In this document: positions 8,797 through 17,484 of the stretch, piece after piece
Layout: the number at the start of each line of letters is the position of its first letter
Position numbering within the stretch: position 1 is the stretch's first letter
NCBI RefSeq assembly: GCF_030539875.1
Contig: NZ_JAUNXI010000005.1
Coordinates: 45,959-109,958 of the forward strand
DNA: 64,000 nucleotides
Direction of reading: 5' to 3'
Source of the DNA: Methanobrevibacter sp.
GTDB lineage: Archaea; Methanobacteriota; Methanobacteria; Methanobacteriales; Methanobacteriaceae
Position numbers and translations under genes: made by a program
Notes under the pieces: generated by a model
Database searches by the model: none
What the model was told of the DNA's origin: nothing
The model's input: only the letters and a program-made list of their open reading frames with translations

Positions 8797-9870
8797 ATGA
8801 TTAATGTAATAGGAATTGGTCAGAATAGAGAAAACATGACTTTAGGTGCTTTAAAAGCCATTGAAGAATCTGATGTTATTATTGGTTATAAGAAATATAT
8901 TAACCAGATTCATGATTTAATTCAGGATAAGGAAATTATTCAAAAAGGTATGGGCGATGAAATATTCAGAGCCGAACTTGCTATTAAAAAAAGTTTGGAA
9001 GGCTTAAATGTTTCATTAATTAGTTCCGGAGATCCGGGTGTCTTTGGAATGGCAAACGTGCTATATCAAATTGTTAGTAAATATGACGATGTTGAAATTA
9101 AGGTTTTTCCAGGTGTTTCTGCACTAAATTATGCCTCTAGCATTTTAGGAGCTCCTTTAAATGATTTCGCAGCAATTAGTTTAAGTAATATTTTAACTCC
9201 ATTGTCCGAAATCGAAAAAAAATTGAAATATGCACTTGAAGCTAATCTGATTGTTGCAATTTATAATCCTATTAGTAAAACTCGTAAAGAGCCTTTTAAA
9301 ATCTTTAAACAATGTGTTTTGGATATTAAAGGAGATGATACATTAGTTGGCATTGTTGACAGTACTTTTGAACCTCCTAAATCAACAATTACTGAAATTA
9401 AAGATTTAACTGAAGACATGGTTAATATGTCCTGCACATTAATCGTTGGAAATGATTTAACTTATGTTCTAGATAATAAACTTATAACACCTAGAGGATA
9501 TGTAATCAGGTCTAAAATCCATGAATTATCACGAAATCATTATGAAAAATTCTTAAATGGCGAAATTGCACATGGTCCTAACAGGGAATGCGAATTCTAC
9601 CCATGCCATTATGAGGGTCAATATTGTGACTTCTGCTATTGTCCGTTTTATCCATGTGGAGACTCTTCAACTTGCGGAACATGGATTAAAGGTAAAAATG
9701 TTTGGAATTGTAAAGATTGCACATGGCTACATGAAAAGGAAAGCGTTGAATGTTTACGCCAACCTTTAGAAAATATTTTAGAAGAAGTTGAAGATTTAAA
9801 AACAAAGAAAAAATCATTATTAAAACTTAGAAGGGCTTGTTTATTGAAAAATAATCCAAACAATCTTTAG
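8797..9870 (+). CDS. cbiH: Cobalt-precorrin-3 C17-methyltransferase CbiH with Cys-rich C-terminal domain
   Basis: SAM-dependent methyltransferase that methylates C17 and contracts the ring in anaerobic cobalamin synthesis. The first 240 residues are the standard enzyme (VIGIGQNRENMTLGAL, SSGDPGVFGMA, VFPGVSALN, AIYNPISKTR). The last 110 residues add a small domain with about a dozen cysteines (CEFYPCHYEGQYCDFCYCPF, CGDSSTCG, CKDC), which resembles the archaeal cysteine-rich small domain family (zf-like, PF04071). It may bind a metal cluster. The ATG at 8797 is preferred; a GTG at 8788 overlapping the upstream stop is possible. Confidence 0.9.
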   Translation: MINVIGIGQNRENMTLGALKAIEESDVIIGYKKYINQIHDLIQDKEIIQKGMGDEIFRAELAIKKSLEGLNVSLISSGDPGVFGMANVLYQIVSKYDDVEIKVFPGVSALNYASSILGAPLNDFAAISLSNILTPLSEIEKKLKYALEANLIVAIYNPISKTRKEPFKIFKQCVLDIKGDDTLVGIVDSTFEPPKSTITEIKDLTEDMVNMSCTLIVGNDLTYVLDNKLITPRGYVIRSKIHELSRNHYEKFLNGEIAHGPNRECEFYPCHYEGQYCDFCYCPFYPCGDSSTCGTWIKGKNVWNCKDCTWLHEKESVECLRQPLENILEEVEDLKTKKKSLLKLRRACLLKNNPNNL

Positions 9871-9880
9871 GGGTATTTAA

Positions 9881-10480
9881 TTGTCAATTAAAAATCTTTT
9901 AATAGAAATGAAAAATATGTCGGAACTAATGGTTGATTTAGCTTATTCGGCTGTTTTGTTTAATAGTAAAGCCGCGGCAGAAGAAGTAATTACATTAGAA
10001 AACGAAGTTAATGCAATGAATTATGAAATTAAAAAGCAATCATTGGTTGCAGCACGGTCATATGAGGATGCTGAGAAATTAACAGCTTTACTTGAAATTG
10101 CAGAAGCAGCTGAGTCCATGGCAAATGCTGCAAAAGATATAGCTGACTTAGTAATAACTGGTTTTAAACCACATCCAGTTTTTAAAAAAGTAATGGAAGA
10201 ATCTGATAAAAGTATTGTTAGAGTAACAGTTGATGAATCATCTGAATTAGCCAATAATACTTTAGGGGATTTGCTATTAGTTAATCGTACTGGTATGAGA
10301 GTAATAGCTATTAGACGAGGTGTTTCCTGGATTTACGGCCCGGATAAGAATACCATGATTTTAGCTAATGATATACTGATTTTAAAAGGTACTGATGAAG
10401 GCGGAGAACTGTTAGAAAAACTTGCTAGCGGAGCTTGTTCTTTAGAGGATATTCCAGAAGAATTAGAAGATGAAGAATAG
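9881..10480 (+). CDS. PhoU-like / RCK-C (TrkA-C) regulatory protein
   Basis: 199 residues with two parts: an N-terminal PhoU-like helical bundle (about 1-95, rich in Ala and Glu) and a C-terminal RCK/TrkA-C domain (about 110-190, with [14 protein letters not shown] and [12 protein letters not shown]), a fold that binds ligands controlling ion channels and transporters. It starts with TTG after an AGGGG ribosome site. It lies 10 bases after cbiH and just ahead of an MgtE-type transporter, so a role in controlling that transporter is likely (inference). Confidence 0.85.
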   Translation: MSIKNLLIEMKNMSELMVDLAYSAVLFNSKAAAEEVITLENEVNAMNYEIKKQSLVAARSYEDAEKLTALLEIAEAAESMANAAKDIADLVITGFKPHPVFKKVMEESDKSIVRVTVDESSELANNTLGDLLLVNRTGMRVIAIRRGVSWIYGPDKNTMILANDILILKGTDEGGELLEKLASGACSLEDIPEELEDEE

Positions 10481-10511
10481 AGAGTGATTAATATGGTAGG
10501 TAGTGATATTT

Positions 10512-11774
10512 GTGAAAGGTCAACAGAAGAAGAAACGCAGTTCACTATCTATTCAGGCATTATCTAAGTTCTTTAGGGAACATGATCATGTCATAAAAGA
10601 AGGATTAATTGCTCTTTTAATTTGTGCAACTGGAGATTTAATAGCAGGTATTATCTTAGGCAGGATGACTTTTTTCCTTGAAACATTTCCTGGTTTATTG
10701 GTTGTTATTCCTGGCGCTATTGGGATGAGAGGAAATATTTTCGGATCATTTGCTTCAAGATTATCTACCAACTTACATATCGGTTTAATATCTCCAAGAT
10801 TTGAATTTTCAGATGATTTAAACAGTAATATCTTTTCATCATTTGTTTTAACCCTTGTTTTATCAATATTTTTAGGTATAGTAGCAAAGATATTTTGTCT
10901 TTTATTGCGTTATCCGTCAATGGACTTGATTGACTTTATATTGATTTGTACAATTGCAGGATTAATCTCTAATATTATCATGCTTCCAATTACCATGTTT
11001 ATTTCATTTAAAAGCTTTGAACATGGATGGGATCCGGACAATATTACCAGCCCTATTATTGCAGCATTTGGAGATTTATTTACCTTGCCTGCTATTATCC
11101 TATCAATTTTTGTTCTAAAAGCTTTAGATGTTAATTTTATCATTAAGGATATGGTTCTTGGCATAATTTTACTTTCTGTATTAATAGGTTTTATTTACTG
11201 TTATAGATTTTCTGATGAAAGCAGGACAATTTTAAAACAGTCAACACCAATTTTGCTGTTATGTTCCTTTTTAGGAGGTTCTGCAGGTGGAATTTTAAAC
11301 AGTTCTGTTGAAACATTGCTTTCCAATCCTAGCTTACTTACTTTATTGCCGTTATTCTCAGGTGAAAGCGGAAGTTTAATTAGTATTTTAGGTGCGAGAC
11401 TCTCTTCAGCCCTTCACTCTGGTTTAGTTGAACCATTTTCCAAACCTGAAGGGGAAGCACTTCATAACTTCGGAATTTGTTATATATTCGCTCTTGTTGT
11501 ATTCCCATTAATTGGAATACTTGCTGAGGCATCATCAATTTCATTTGGAACAGTTGGTGTTGGATTTGATAAGATTGTTGAAATCAGTGGATTGGCGGGC
11601 TTTATTTTAGTTTCAATCATGGTATTTGTTGTTTATTATATTTCAATAATTTCATATAAAAATAATTTAGACCCTGATAATATTGTAATTCCGATTTCAA
11701 CAAGCATAACAGATTCAATTTCAAGTCTGATTTTAATTTCCGTGTCTTTATTATTGTTGCATGTTCTTATCTAA
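10512..11774 (+). CDS. MgtE/SLC41-type divalent cation transporter
   Basis: Membrane protein of about 420 residues made of two MgtE transmembrane repeats. Each carries a PGLLVVIPGAIGMRGNIFGSFASRLST-like half (first at about 50-80, counterpart LTLLPLFSGESGSLISILGARLSSALH in the second half), with roughly ten membrane segments. The N-terminal sensor and CBS domains of bacterial MgtE are absent, as in SLC41-like archaeal proteins; the preceding PhoU/RCK-C gene may supply that control. Probable substrate is Mg2+ or another divalent cation. The start is uncertain: GTG at 10512 fits the upstream GGTAGGT best, GTG at 10503 is the alternative. Confidence 0.85.
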   Translation: MKGQQKKKRSSLSIQALSKFFREHDHVIKEGLIALLICATGDLIAGIILGRMTFFLETFPGLLVVIPGAIGMRGNIFGSFASRLSTNLHIGLISPRFEFSDDLNSNIFSSFVLTLVLSIFLGIVAKIFCLLLRYPSMDLIDFILICTIAGLISNIIMLPITMFISFKSFEHGWDPDNITSPIIAAFGDLFTLPAIILSIFVLKALDVNFIIKDMVLGIILLSVLIGFIYCYRFSDESRTILKQSTPILLLCSFLGGSAGGILNSSVETLLSNPSLLTLLPLFSGESGSLISILGARLSSALHSGLVEPFSKPEGEALHNFGICYIFALVVFPLIGILAEASSISFGTVGVGFDKIVEISGLAGFILVSIMVFVVYYISIISYKNNLDPDNIVIPISTSITDSISSLILISVSLLLLHVLI

Positions 11775-11782
11775 AACAGAGT

Positions 11783-12652
11783 TTAATACCATGTTTTTAA
11801 AATAAATTGACATTCGTTTGTTCTAAAGTAATCGTATTTTAGATTATTCCTAAAATTTTTAGGAACGCTTACTAAAACGGCTTTTGGATGCGGTTTGTCT
11901 AAATGAACAAACACCACAGCATTTTCATCATCATAGAAATTGATTTTATCATTTAAACTAATACACTCAGACATCACGTTTTGCCATGGTTTTCCTTTAA
12001 CAACTCTTGTTGTATCAATAATATACCTTAATTCATATTTTTCACTTTCATCAATTAATAAAAAGTAATTAGCATTTATTATGCTTTTCTTAAAAATTTT
12101 AAAGTAATTACAGCTATTAGATTCCTGATCGTGGTTATGGCGGCATTTTCCTTCATTTTGAAAATCTTTTATAACATATTTTTTGTAAAAATCACATTTT
12201 ACAAGTCTATTTACAGCAAAAACATTGTCCGAATCATCATTAGAACCGATTTTTACACTTGAAATACTACTCTTCTGAGGGATTAGTTCCATTGAAGAGT
12301 GAAATTTTGAATCAAAAATTTCTTCATCAACAAATTTTTTATAATTTTTACCAAGTACAACGAATTTCTGATACGAAACGCTATTTGGTATTATTTCACC
12401 TTCTTCATTTATAATTGCAAGGCCTGCCATTCCTTTATTGTATTCAAACCATTTATTGGGATTTCCAGGATTGTTAATTAAATTATCTGCAATTTCTGAT
12501 GTTAAACTTCCTATATTTTCATTTTCTGCCGTGATAATGATTTTTTCACTTGTATTTTCAATAAATGTTAGAATAATTACAAGAATCAGTAAAATTATTA
12601 TTATAACTGTCATGATTTCTATTGTTGCACTTCCCTTATTATCCATCTTCAA
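11783..12652 (-). CDS. Secreted protein with type IV prepilin-like N-terminus
   Basis: 289 residues. The N-terminus DNKGSATIEIM followed by about 20 hydrophobic residues matches a class III (type IV prepilin) signal: Gly before the cleavage point and Glu at +5. The rest is a long extracellular domain with several cysteines (CDFYKKYV, CRHNHDQESNSCNYF) and no family I recognise. Its start overlaps the end of the upstream gene by 14 bases, so the two are translated together. It could be a minor pilin or a membrane-anchored surface protein. Confidence 0.65.
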   Translation of the reverse strand: MKMDNKGSATIEIMTVIIIILLILVIILTFIENTSEKIIITAENENIGSLTSEIADNLINNPGNPNKWFEYNKGMAGLAIINEEGEIIPNSVSYQKFVVLGKNYKKFVDEEIFDSKFHSSMELIPQKSSISSVKIGSNDDSDNVFAVNRLVKCDFYKKYVIKDFQNEGKCRHNHDQESNSCNYFKIFKKSIINANYFLLIDESEKYELRYIIDTTRVVKGKPWQNVMSECISLNDKINFYDDENAVVFVHLDKPHPKAVLVSVPKNFRNNLKYDYFRTNECQFILKTWY

Positions 12653-13577
12653 TCAACCCATATTTCTTTCTGTGAGATGAATCTAAAATTAAACTATTCC
12701 AGTCATCTGGATTAATCTTTTCCCCATTATAATGGTCTGCAAATACAACATGGTCAGAACAGGATAATGACTCATTTTTTAAAGGGGTATGTGTTTGAAT
12801 AAAAACTTCTAAACCATAATGAGGACATTTTCCTTTTCCTTCCAATCTGCATAAATAACAGCTTCCATCAGCGCTTTCATGAAAATAGCCATTTTTAAGA
12901 CAATCGTCAAGTATATCCGAATCCCCATGATGGATATATGGATCATAAGGACATTTTTTAATAATTAGTGGTGCCGTTGCTTCAATATATGATTCCGGGG
13001 AATCTAGATTATGTAAAAGCATATAACCTGATAGTGCAGTTTTATAATGTATTTTATTATCATATGTTAGGATTCCTGATAAAATAGTTAGTTTGGAAAT
13101 CGGTAAAGGGTCTCTGAGCCCTTCAATTGAAGTATTTTTCGCAACGATTTTAGAGTATTTTTCTCTGCCTTTTTCAACGTTTAATTTCACTTTAAAAAGT
13201 ATTTTCCAGGGGGAATTGGTATTTTCAACAGATAGCGTTTCTGAAGTAATCTTTACATCATATTTTTCCTTATATTCTTTATTTTTTTCATTCAATATGT
13301 TGTTCAAGTTCTTTTTTATCTGGTCTTTGCTGTTTAATACCGGCAGTCCGTTGTAGACTTTCTGAGTTGCTTTATCTATTGATTTTCTTTGATTAAATTC
13401 TAAGTTTTGTATGTAGTCATCAATAATATATTTGAAATTATCATTTTGCTTGAATTCAATATTTTTATTTTGGATGTAATTTATGGAAGTTATGACAAAA
13501 ATGCAGATTAACAACAACGATATTATTAAAATAGCCGTTGTTCCTATAATCATATTTCCTTTAGAGTCGATTTTCAT
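12639..13577 (-). CDS. Membrane-anchored Cys-rich surface protein, partner of the prepilin-like gene
   Basis: 312 residues starting MKIDSKGNMIIG and then a strongly hydrophobic segment (about 8-32), similar in layout to the following gene but without the Glu at +5 after the Lys-Gly. A coiled, charged region (40-110) follows, then a C-terminal part with six or more cysteines and many histidines (CPYDPYIHHGD, CYLCRLEGKGKCPHYG, SCSDHVVF) that could bind metal or form disulfides. Overlap with the downstream gene implies a two-gene surface structure. No function can be assigned. Confidence 0.6.
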   Translation of the reverse strand: MKIDSKGNMIIGTTAILIISLLLICIFVITSINYIQNKNIEFKQNDNFKYIIDDYIQNLEFNQRKSIDKATQKVYNGLPVLNSKDQIKKNLNNILNEKNKEYKEKYDVKITSETLSVENTNSPWKILFKVKLNVEKGREKYSKIVAKNTSIEGLRDPLPISKLTILSGILTYDNKIHYKTALSGYMLLHNLDSPESYIEATAPLIIKKCPYDPYIHHGDSDILDDCLKNGYFHESADGSCYLCRLEGKGKCPHYGLEVFIQTHTPLKNESLSCSDHVVFADHYNGEKINPDDWNSLILDSSHRKKYGLIEDG

Positions 13578-13692
13578 TTTTAAAATTATATGTCAAAATT
13601 TATAAATTAGTTTTGTAAGTGCGACTCTATGACTTAGCACACAAAATTATTACTTTTTTTAAAAAAAAGCTTAAAATGGTAATAAAAATAGT

Positions 13693-13749
13693 ACTTATAT
13701 ATATAATTTAAAATATATATTATCGTATTAAAATATATATGGAGGATTC
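13693..13749 (+). promoter_or_regulatory. Promoter and direct repeat ahead of the DUF35 gene
   Basis: A TATA-like CTTATATATATAA at 13694-13706 is followed by two identical 13-mers TTAAAATATATAT at 13708-13720 and 13728-13740, 20 bases apart (two helical turns), then GGAGG at 13741-13745 before the ATG at 13752. The second repeat abuts the ribosome-binding site. This spacing could suit a dimeric regulator, although simple AT repeats also arise by chance. Confidence 0.45.
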
Positions 13750-13751
13750 AC

Positions 13752-14150
13752 ATGTCTGATACTGTAAGAACATGGCGTCATATACAACAAAGATACAACC
13801 TAATTGGTACAAAATGTAACACCTGTGGTGAATTATTTTTCCCATCTCGTGTAGTTTGTCCTAATTGTAGAAGAAAAGGAAACCTTGAACCTTTCCAATT
13901 CTCAGGAAAAGGTAAAATATACACATTTTCAGTAATTAGATCAGCACCTGAAGATTTTAAAAAATCAGCACCTTACGCTGTAGCTGTAATTGAGCTTGAA
14001 GAAGGTGCAAAATTAACTTCACAGCTCGTAGACACCGATGTTGATAATATCGAAATTGGTGATGATGTGGAAATGGTATTTAGAAAAATAAGAGAAGATG
14101 GAGAGGACGGAGTTATCTCTTATGGGTACAAATTCAAAGTTGTCAAATAA
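13752..14150 (+). CDS. DUF35 zinc-ribbon/OB-fold protein
   Basis: 132 residues: an N-terminal helix (VRTWRHIQQRYNLIG), a zinc ribbon with CNTCGELFFPSRVVCPNC (about 24-41), and a C-terminal OB-fold (GKGKIYTFSVIRSAP onward). In archaea the DUF35 partner bridges acetoacetyl-CoA thiolase and HMG-CoA synthase in the mevalonate pathway, and the genes are usually adjacent. Here neither partner gene is near. A role in that complex remains likely from the family. It is followed by, and overlaps, a CbiX-type gene. Confidence 0.88.
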   Translation: MSDTVRTWRHIQQRYNLIGTKCNTCGELFFPSRVVCPNCRRKGNLEPFQFSGKGKIYTFSVIRSAPEDFKKSAPYAVAVIELEEGAKLTSQLVDTDVDNIEIGDDVEMVFRKIREDGEDGVISYGYKFKVVK

Positions 14151-15036
14151 TGTTGGCGTAATTTTAGTTAGCCACGGCAGTACTTTACCTTTTGCTCAAG
14201 AGGTTTTCACTGAAATTAAAGAGAAGTTCATCAATAAAAGTGGTTTTACTACCGAAGTCGGCTACATGAAAGTATCCGAACCAACTATTTCTGGTGCTGT
14301 TGAAGTATTAAAAGAAGAAGTTGATGATTTAAATAAAATTATTGCACTTCCAGTATTTTTAGCTCCGGGAATTCATACTAATATTGATATTCCACAGTTA
14401 TTAGGTCTTGAACCTTTAGAAGTGGATCCGAGATGCCCTGATGGAAATTATCCAAAAGATCATTACTTATCAATAGCCGGTGACGTTGATTTTGATGGTG
14501 AAATTGAGCTGTTAAATTCAATTGGTCCCCGTGATGAACTTTTAGATATTATTGATAAAAGGATTAATGAGGCATTATCCAAATCTAAATTGGATGATAG
14601 TGCAAAAACAGGAATTTTACTTGTTACTCATGGTTCCAGATTAAATTATAATAAAGAATTTGCCACAGCATTATATGATAAGTTTGAAAAAACTTGTGAT
14701 TATCCATCTAGTTTTGGATTTATGGAATTATGCGGTCCAAGCATTCCAGAATCCATTAATAAATTGGTTGATGAAAATGAATTGGAAAGACTGATTGTTG
14801 TTCCGGTTTTCATTGCTCCGGGAATGCATACCACTCACGATATTCCACATATCTTAGGATTATTGGATGATCATGAACATACTCACAGCCACAATCACAG
14901 CCATGGTCACGACTATGACCATAGTCATGATTTAACCCCTGTTGAGTTTGACGGTGAAATCCTTTATCCGGATTCTATTAATGCAGAGGATATACTAGTT
15001 GATATTTTAGTTGATATGGTAAATGAAAAATTATAA
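14122..15036 (+). CDS. Two-domain CbiX-type chelatase with His-rich segment
   Basis: About 304 residues containing two CbiX domains. The first has VGVILVSHGSTLPFAQ and VFLAPGIHTNIDIPQLLG; the second has TGILLVTHGSRLNYNKE and VFIAPGMHTTHDIPHILG. Each keeps the two metal-site histidines of the sirohydrochlorin chelatase family. After the second domain comes a segment with nine histidines in about 20 residues (HEHTHSHNHSHGHDYDHSHD), likely a metal store. It probably inserts Co2+ or Ni2+ into sirohydrochlorin, like the single-domain gene that follows. Start chosen at ATG 14122, which gives a short overlap with the DUF35 gene; 14098 is upstream in frame. Confidence 0.82.
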   Translation: MGTNSKLSNNVGVILVSHGSTLPFAQEVFTEIKEKFINKSGFTTEVGYMKVSEPTISGAVEVLKEEVDDLNKIIALPVFLAPGIHTNIDIPQLLGLEPLEVDPRCPDGNYPKDHYLSIAGDVDFDGEIELLNSIGPRDELLDIIDKRINEALSKSKLDDSAKTGILLVTHGSRLNYNKEFATALYDKFEKTCDYPSSFGFMELCGPSIPESINKLVDENELERLIVVPVFIAPGMHTTHDIPHILGLLDDHEHTHSHNHSHGHDYDHSHDLTPVEFDGEILYPDSINAEDILVDILVDMVNEKL

Positions 15037-15128
15037 TTTTTTCATATTTTTTTTAAAAAATTATTTTCTCAAGATTAACTTAATAAAATTTAACTTCAAA
15101 TTAATAAATAATAAAAAGGATGAATTTA

Positions 15129-15599
15129 ATGTCTGATAATAAAACAGCTATTTTGCTTTTAAGTCATGGTTCTAGATTGGAAGATGGTAAAAAAGTAATT
15201 GAAGCTTATAAAGAATTGTATTTAGAAGAATTTCCAGAAGCTATTGTTGATTATGCCTTTATGGAAATTAGAAAACCGGGTATTCAAGAAACAATTAAAA
15301 AACTAACTGAAGAAAATGATTTGGATAGAATAATTGTTGTTCCTGTTTTTGTTGCACACGGACTTCATACTAAAAGGGATATTCCAAAATTGCTTGGTAT
15401 TGAAACCGACTTTGATGCTGAAGAGGCGTCTTCTCATCACCACCACCATCATCACGGACACGATCACGGTCATCATCATCATCATGACCATGATGAGGAG
15501 TCCATTGAATTTGATGGTGAAATCATTTTAACCGATCCTCTCGGAATCGATAAGCGTATGTATGAAATTATCAAGGATAGAGTTTCAGAATATTTGTAA
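15129..15599 (+). CDS. cfbA: Sirohydrochlorin cobalto/nickelochelatase CbiX/CfbA
   Basis: Small single-domain chelatase (about 156 residues) that puts Ni2+ into sirohydrochlorin for coenzyme F430, or Co2+ for cobalamin. AILLLSHGSRLEDGKKV and VPVFVAHGLHTKRDIPKLLG carry the two active-site histidines. A loop near residue 100 has about 15 histidines, as seen in other methanogen CfbA proteins. Start taken at ATG 15129 because AAAAAGGATGA sits at the right distance; ATG 15120 overlaps that ribosome site. It closely follows the two-domain paralog. Confidence 0.9.
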   Translation: MSDNKTAILLLSHGSRLEDGKKVIEAYKELYLEEFPEAIVDYAFMEIRKPGIQETIKKLTEENDLDRIIVVPVFVAHGLHTKRDIPKLLGIETDFDAEEASSHHHHHHHGHDHGHHHHHDHDEESIEFDGEIILTDPLGIDKRMYEIIKDRVSEYL

Positions 15600-15657
15600 T
15601 TCTGAAATTTCACTTTTTTTACTAAAATTTATTTATTTTAAAATTTATATTATATTC

Positions 15658-16584
15658 ATGTCAGTTAAAGTCTCAGATATTGGTGAAAAAGAGTTAGTTA
15701 AATATATTATAGCTAATTCAAAAGATATAACTCCAGATGACACTGCCATTCTTCCAGTTAATGATTTTAATTTGATTTCCACATGCGACATGCTTATTCA
15801 GTCAAGGCATTTTCCGGAAAACATGTCTTATTTTGAAATGGGTTTTAAAGCTGTTACTGTTAATGTAAGTGATTTAGCAGCTATGGGTTCTAAACCAATC
15901 GGATTTTTATTATCCATTGCACTTTATAGGGATTTGGAAGTTGATAGTTTTAAGGAAATTATTGGTGGTGTATTGGATGCTTGTGAATATTATTCCATTC
16001 CATTAATTGGCGGGGATACTAATGAGGCGTCTGAAATTATAATTTCTGGGACTGCTTTAGGATTATGTGACAGGCCACTAATGAAAGACACTTATGGAAA
16101 AGATGATTTAATATGCATTACTGGAGATATTGGTCTTGCAGCATTAGGTTTTAATTTAAACACTTCAGATAATATTTACGTTGAAAAGGCACTAAAACCA
16201 AAAGCCAGAATTAAAGAAGGACAAATTTTAAAAGAGCATGGTGCAACTTCTGCCACGGATATCAGTGACGGGCTTGCAAGCGAATTATATGAGATTAAAA
16301 AAGAAGGCTTCGGATTCATGATACACGAAGAGCTTTTAGGTATCTCTGATGAATATAAAAAGTTAGCAAATAGCCTTAATCTGGATTATTTGGATTTGAT
16401 ACTTCATGTTGGTGAAGATTTTGAATTGCTTTTTACTATTTCAAAAGATAATTTGGATAAATTGCCGATAGATTTTAAGGTTATTGGTGTTGTAACCGAT
16501 TCTGATGTAGTTGAAATTACCTTAGAAAATGGATCTGTTGAAGAGATTAAAAATAAAGGTTATGAACATTATGTTAGTAAGTAA
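15658..16584 (+). CDS. thiL: Thiamine-monophosphate kinase
   Basis: Phosphorylates thiamine monophosphate to the active diphosphate. The 308-residue protein (from ATG 15658; upstream in-frame codons encode a hydrophobic, unlike-family stretch) shows VSDIGEKELVKYI, the metal-binding DDTAIL near residue 28, TVNVSDLAAMGSKPIG, GGDTNEA and TGDIGLAALGF, all typical of ThiL. The last 14 bases overlap the radical SAM gene. Confidence 0.93.
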   Translation: MSVKVSDIGEKELVKYIIANSKDITPDDTAILPVNDFNLISTCDMLIQSRHFPENMSYFEMGFKAVTVNVSDLAAMGSKPIGFLLSIALYRDLEVDSFKEIIGGVLDACEYYSIPLIGGDTNEASEIIISGTALGLCDRPLMKDTYGKDDLICITGDIGLAALGFNLNTSDNIYVEKALKPKARIKEGQILKEHGATSATDISDGLASELYEIKKEGFGFMIHEELLGISDEYKKLANSLNLDYLDLILHVGEDFELLFTISKDNLDKLPIDFKVIGVVTDSDVVEITLENGSVEEIKNKGYEHYVSK

Positions 16585-17443
16585 TGAATTATACAGGAAA
16601 AGTTCCAAATCCCAAAAAATTCGTTGTGAAATCTGTGCCAACTATTGTAAAATAGCTGATGGCAAGGTGGGAATTTGTCGCCAGCACAGAAATATTAATG
16701 GCGAGCTATTTGACGAATCATATGGGGTTGTTTCATCATTAAGTCCAGATCCAATTGAAAAAAAGCCTTTATATAAATTTTTACCTGGAACATTAACATA
16801 CTCAATCGGGGGTTTTGGCTGTAACATGACCTGTTTGCATTGCCAGAACTATATGATTTCGCATGAATATGATAAAAATTCAAGAGCTATTAAAATAATG
16901 CCAGAGACAATTATAGAAAATGCACTTAGTTATGACTGCAAGTCAATTGCTTGGACCTATAATGAACCTACTATACATTTACCATTCAACAAAACTGCTT
17001 CTTTTTTAGCTAAACAACATGGCTTAAAAGTAATTTATGTGACAAACGGATATTTTTCACAAAAGTCTGTTGAAGAAATTTTAACTTTTGTAGATGCGTT
17101 CAATATAGATTTGAAAGCTATGAATGAAAATTTCTATAAAAAAATTTGTGGTGCAGAATTAAATGTTGTATTGGATAATATTAAAAGGGTTTATGATGAA
17201 AATAAACATTTAGAAATTACTAATTTATTAATTAATGGTTATAATGATTCAATTTCTGAAATTACACAACTGTGTGATTTTGTAGTTAATGAATTGGGAT
17301 CTGAAGTTCCCATTCATTTTTCAAGGGCTTTTCCTTATTATAAAATGAACGATATTTCTCCAACAGATCCCGATATTCTCTTTAAAGCAGCCCAAATAGC
17401 TAAGGATAAGGGAATTGCTAATGTTTATTTGGGAAATATCTGA
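16571..17443 (+). CDS. amrS: AmmeMemoRadiSam-type radical SAM enzyme
   Basis: About 290 residues. The radical SAM cluster motif is CNMTCLHCQNY (about residue 83), and an N-terminal CEICANYCKIADGKVGICRQ region has four more cysteines, as in PflA-like enzymes of the AmmeMemoRadiSam group. GFGCNM, AWTYNEPTIH and FNIDLKAM are further family marks. The usual partners (Memo and AMMECR1 proteins) are not in this window. Start chosen at ATG 16571, overlapping the end of thiL. The substrate of this family is not established. Confidence 0.87.
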   Translation: MLVSNELYRKSSKSQKIRCEICANYCKIADGKVGICRQHRNINGELFDESYGVVSSLSPDPIEKKPLYKFLPGTLTYSIGGFGCNMTCLHCQNYMISHEYDKNSRAIKIMPETIIENALSYDCKSIAWTYNEPTIHLPFNKTASFLAKQHGLKVIYVTNGYFSQKSVEEILTFVDAFNIDLKAMNENFYKKICGAELNVVLDNIKRVYDENKHLEITNLLINGYNDSISEITQLCDFVVNELGSEVPIHFSRAFPYYKMNDISPTDPDILFKAAQIAKDKGIANVYLGNI

Positions 17444-17484
17444 TTTGAGGTAAAAAATAATAAAAAAATTTTAAAAAAGTTAAT

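Noticed and set aside
13578..13692. Possible RNA gene before the DUF35 gene
   Set aside because: AT-rich with no stable fold or tRNA-like elements; only promoter signals are visible.
14098..14121. Upstream ATG of the two-domain CbiX gene
   Set aside because: It would extend the overlap with the DUF35 gene to 53 bases and add residues unlike the family; ATG 14122 fits better.
15303..15491. Antisense open frame opposite cfbA rich in Met and Val
   Set aside because: It is the mirror of the CAT/CAC histidine codons, not a gene.
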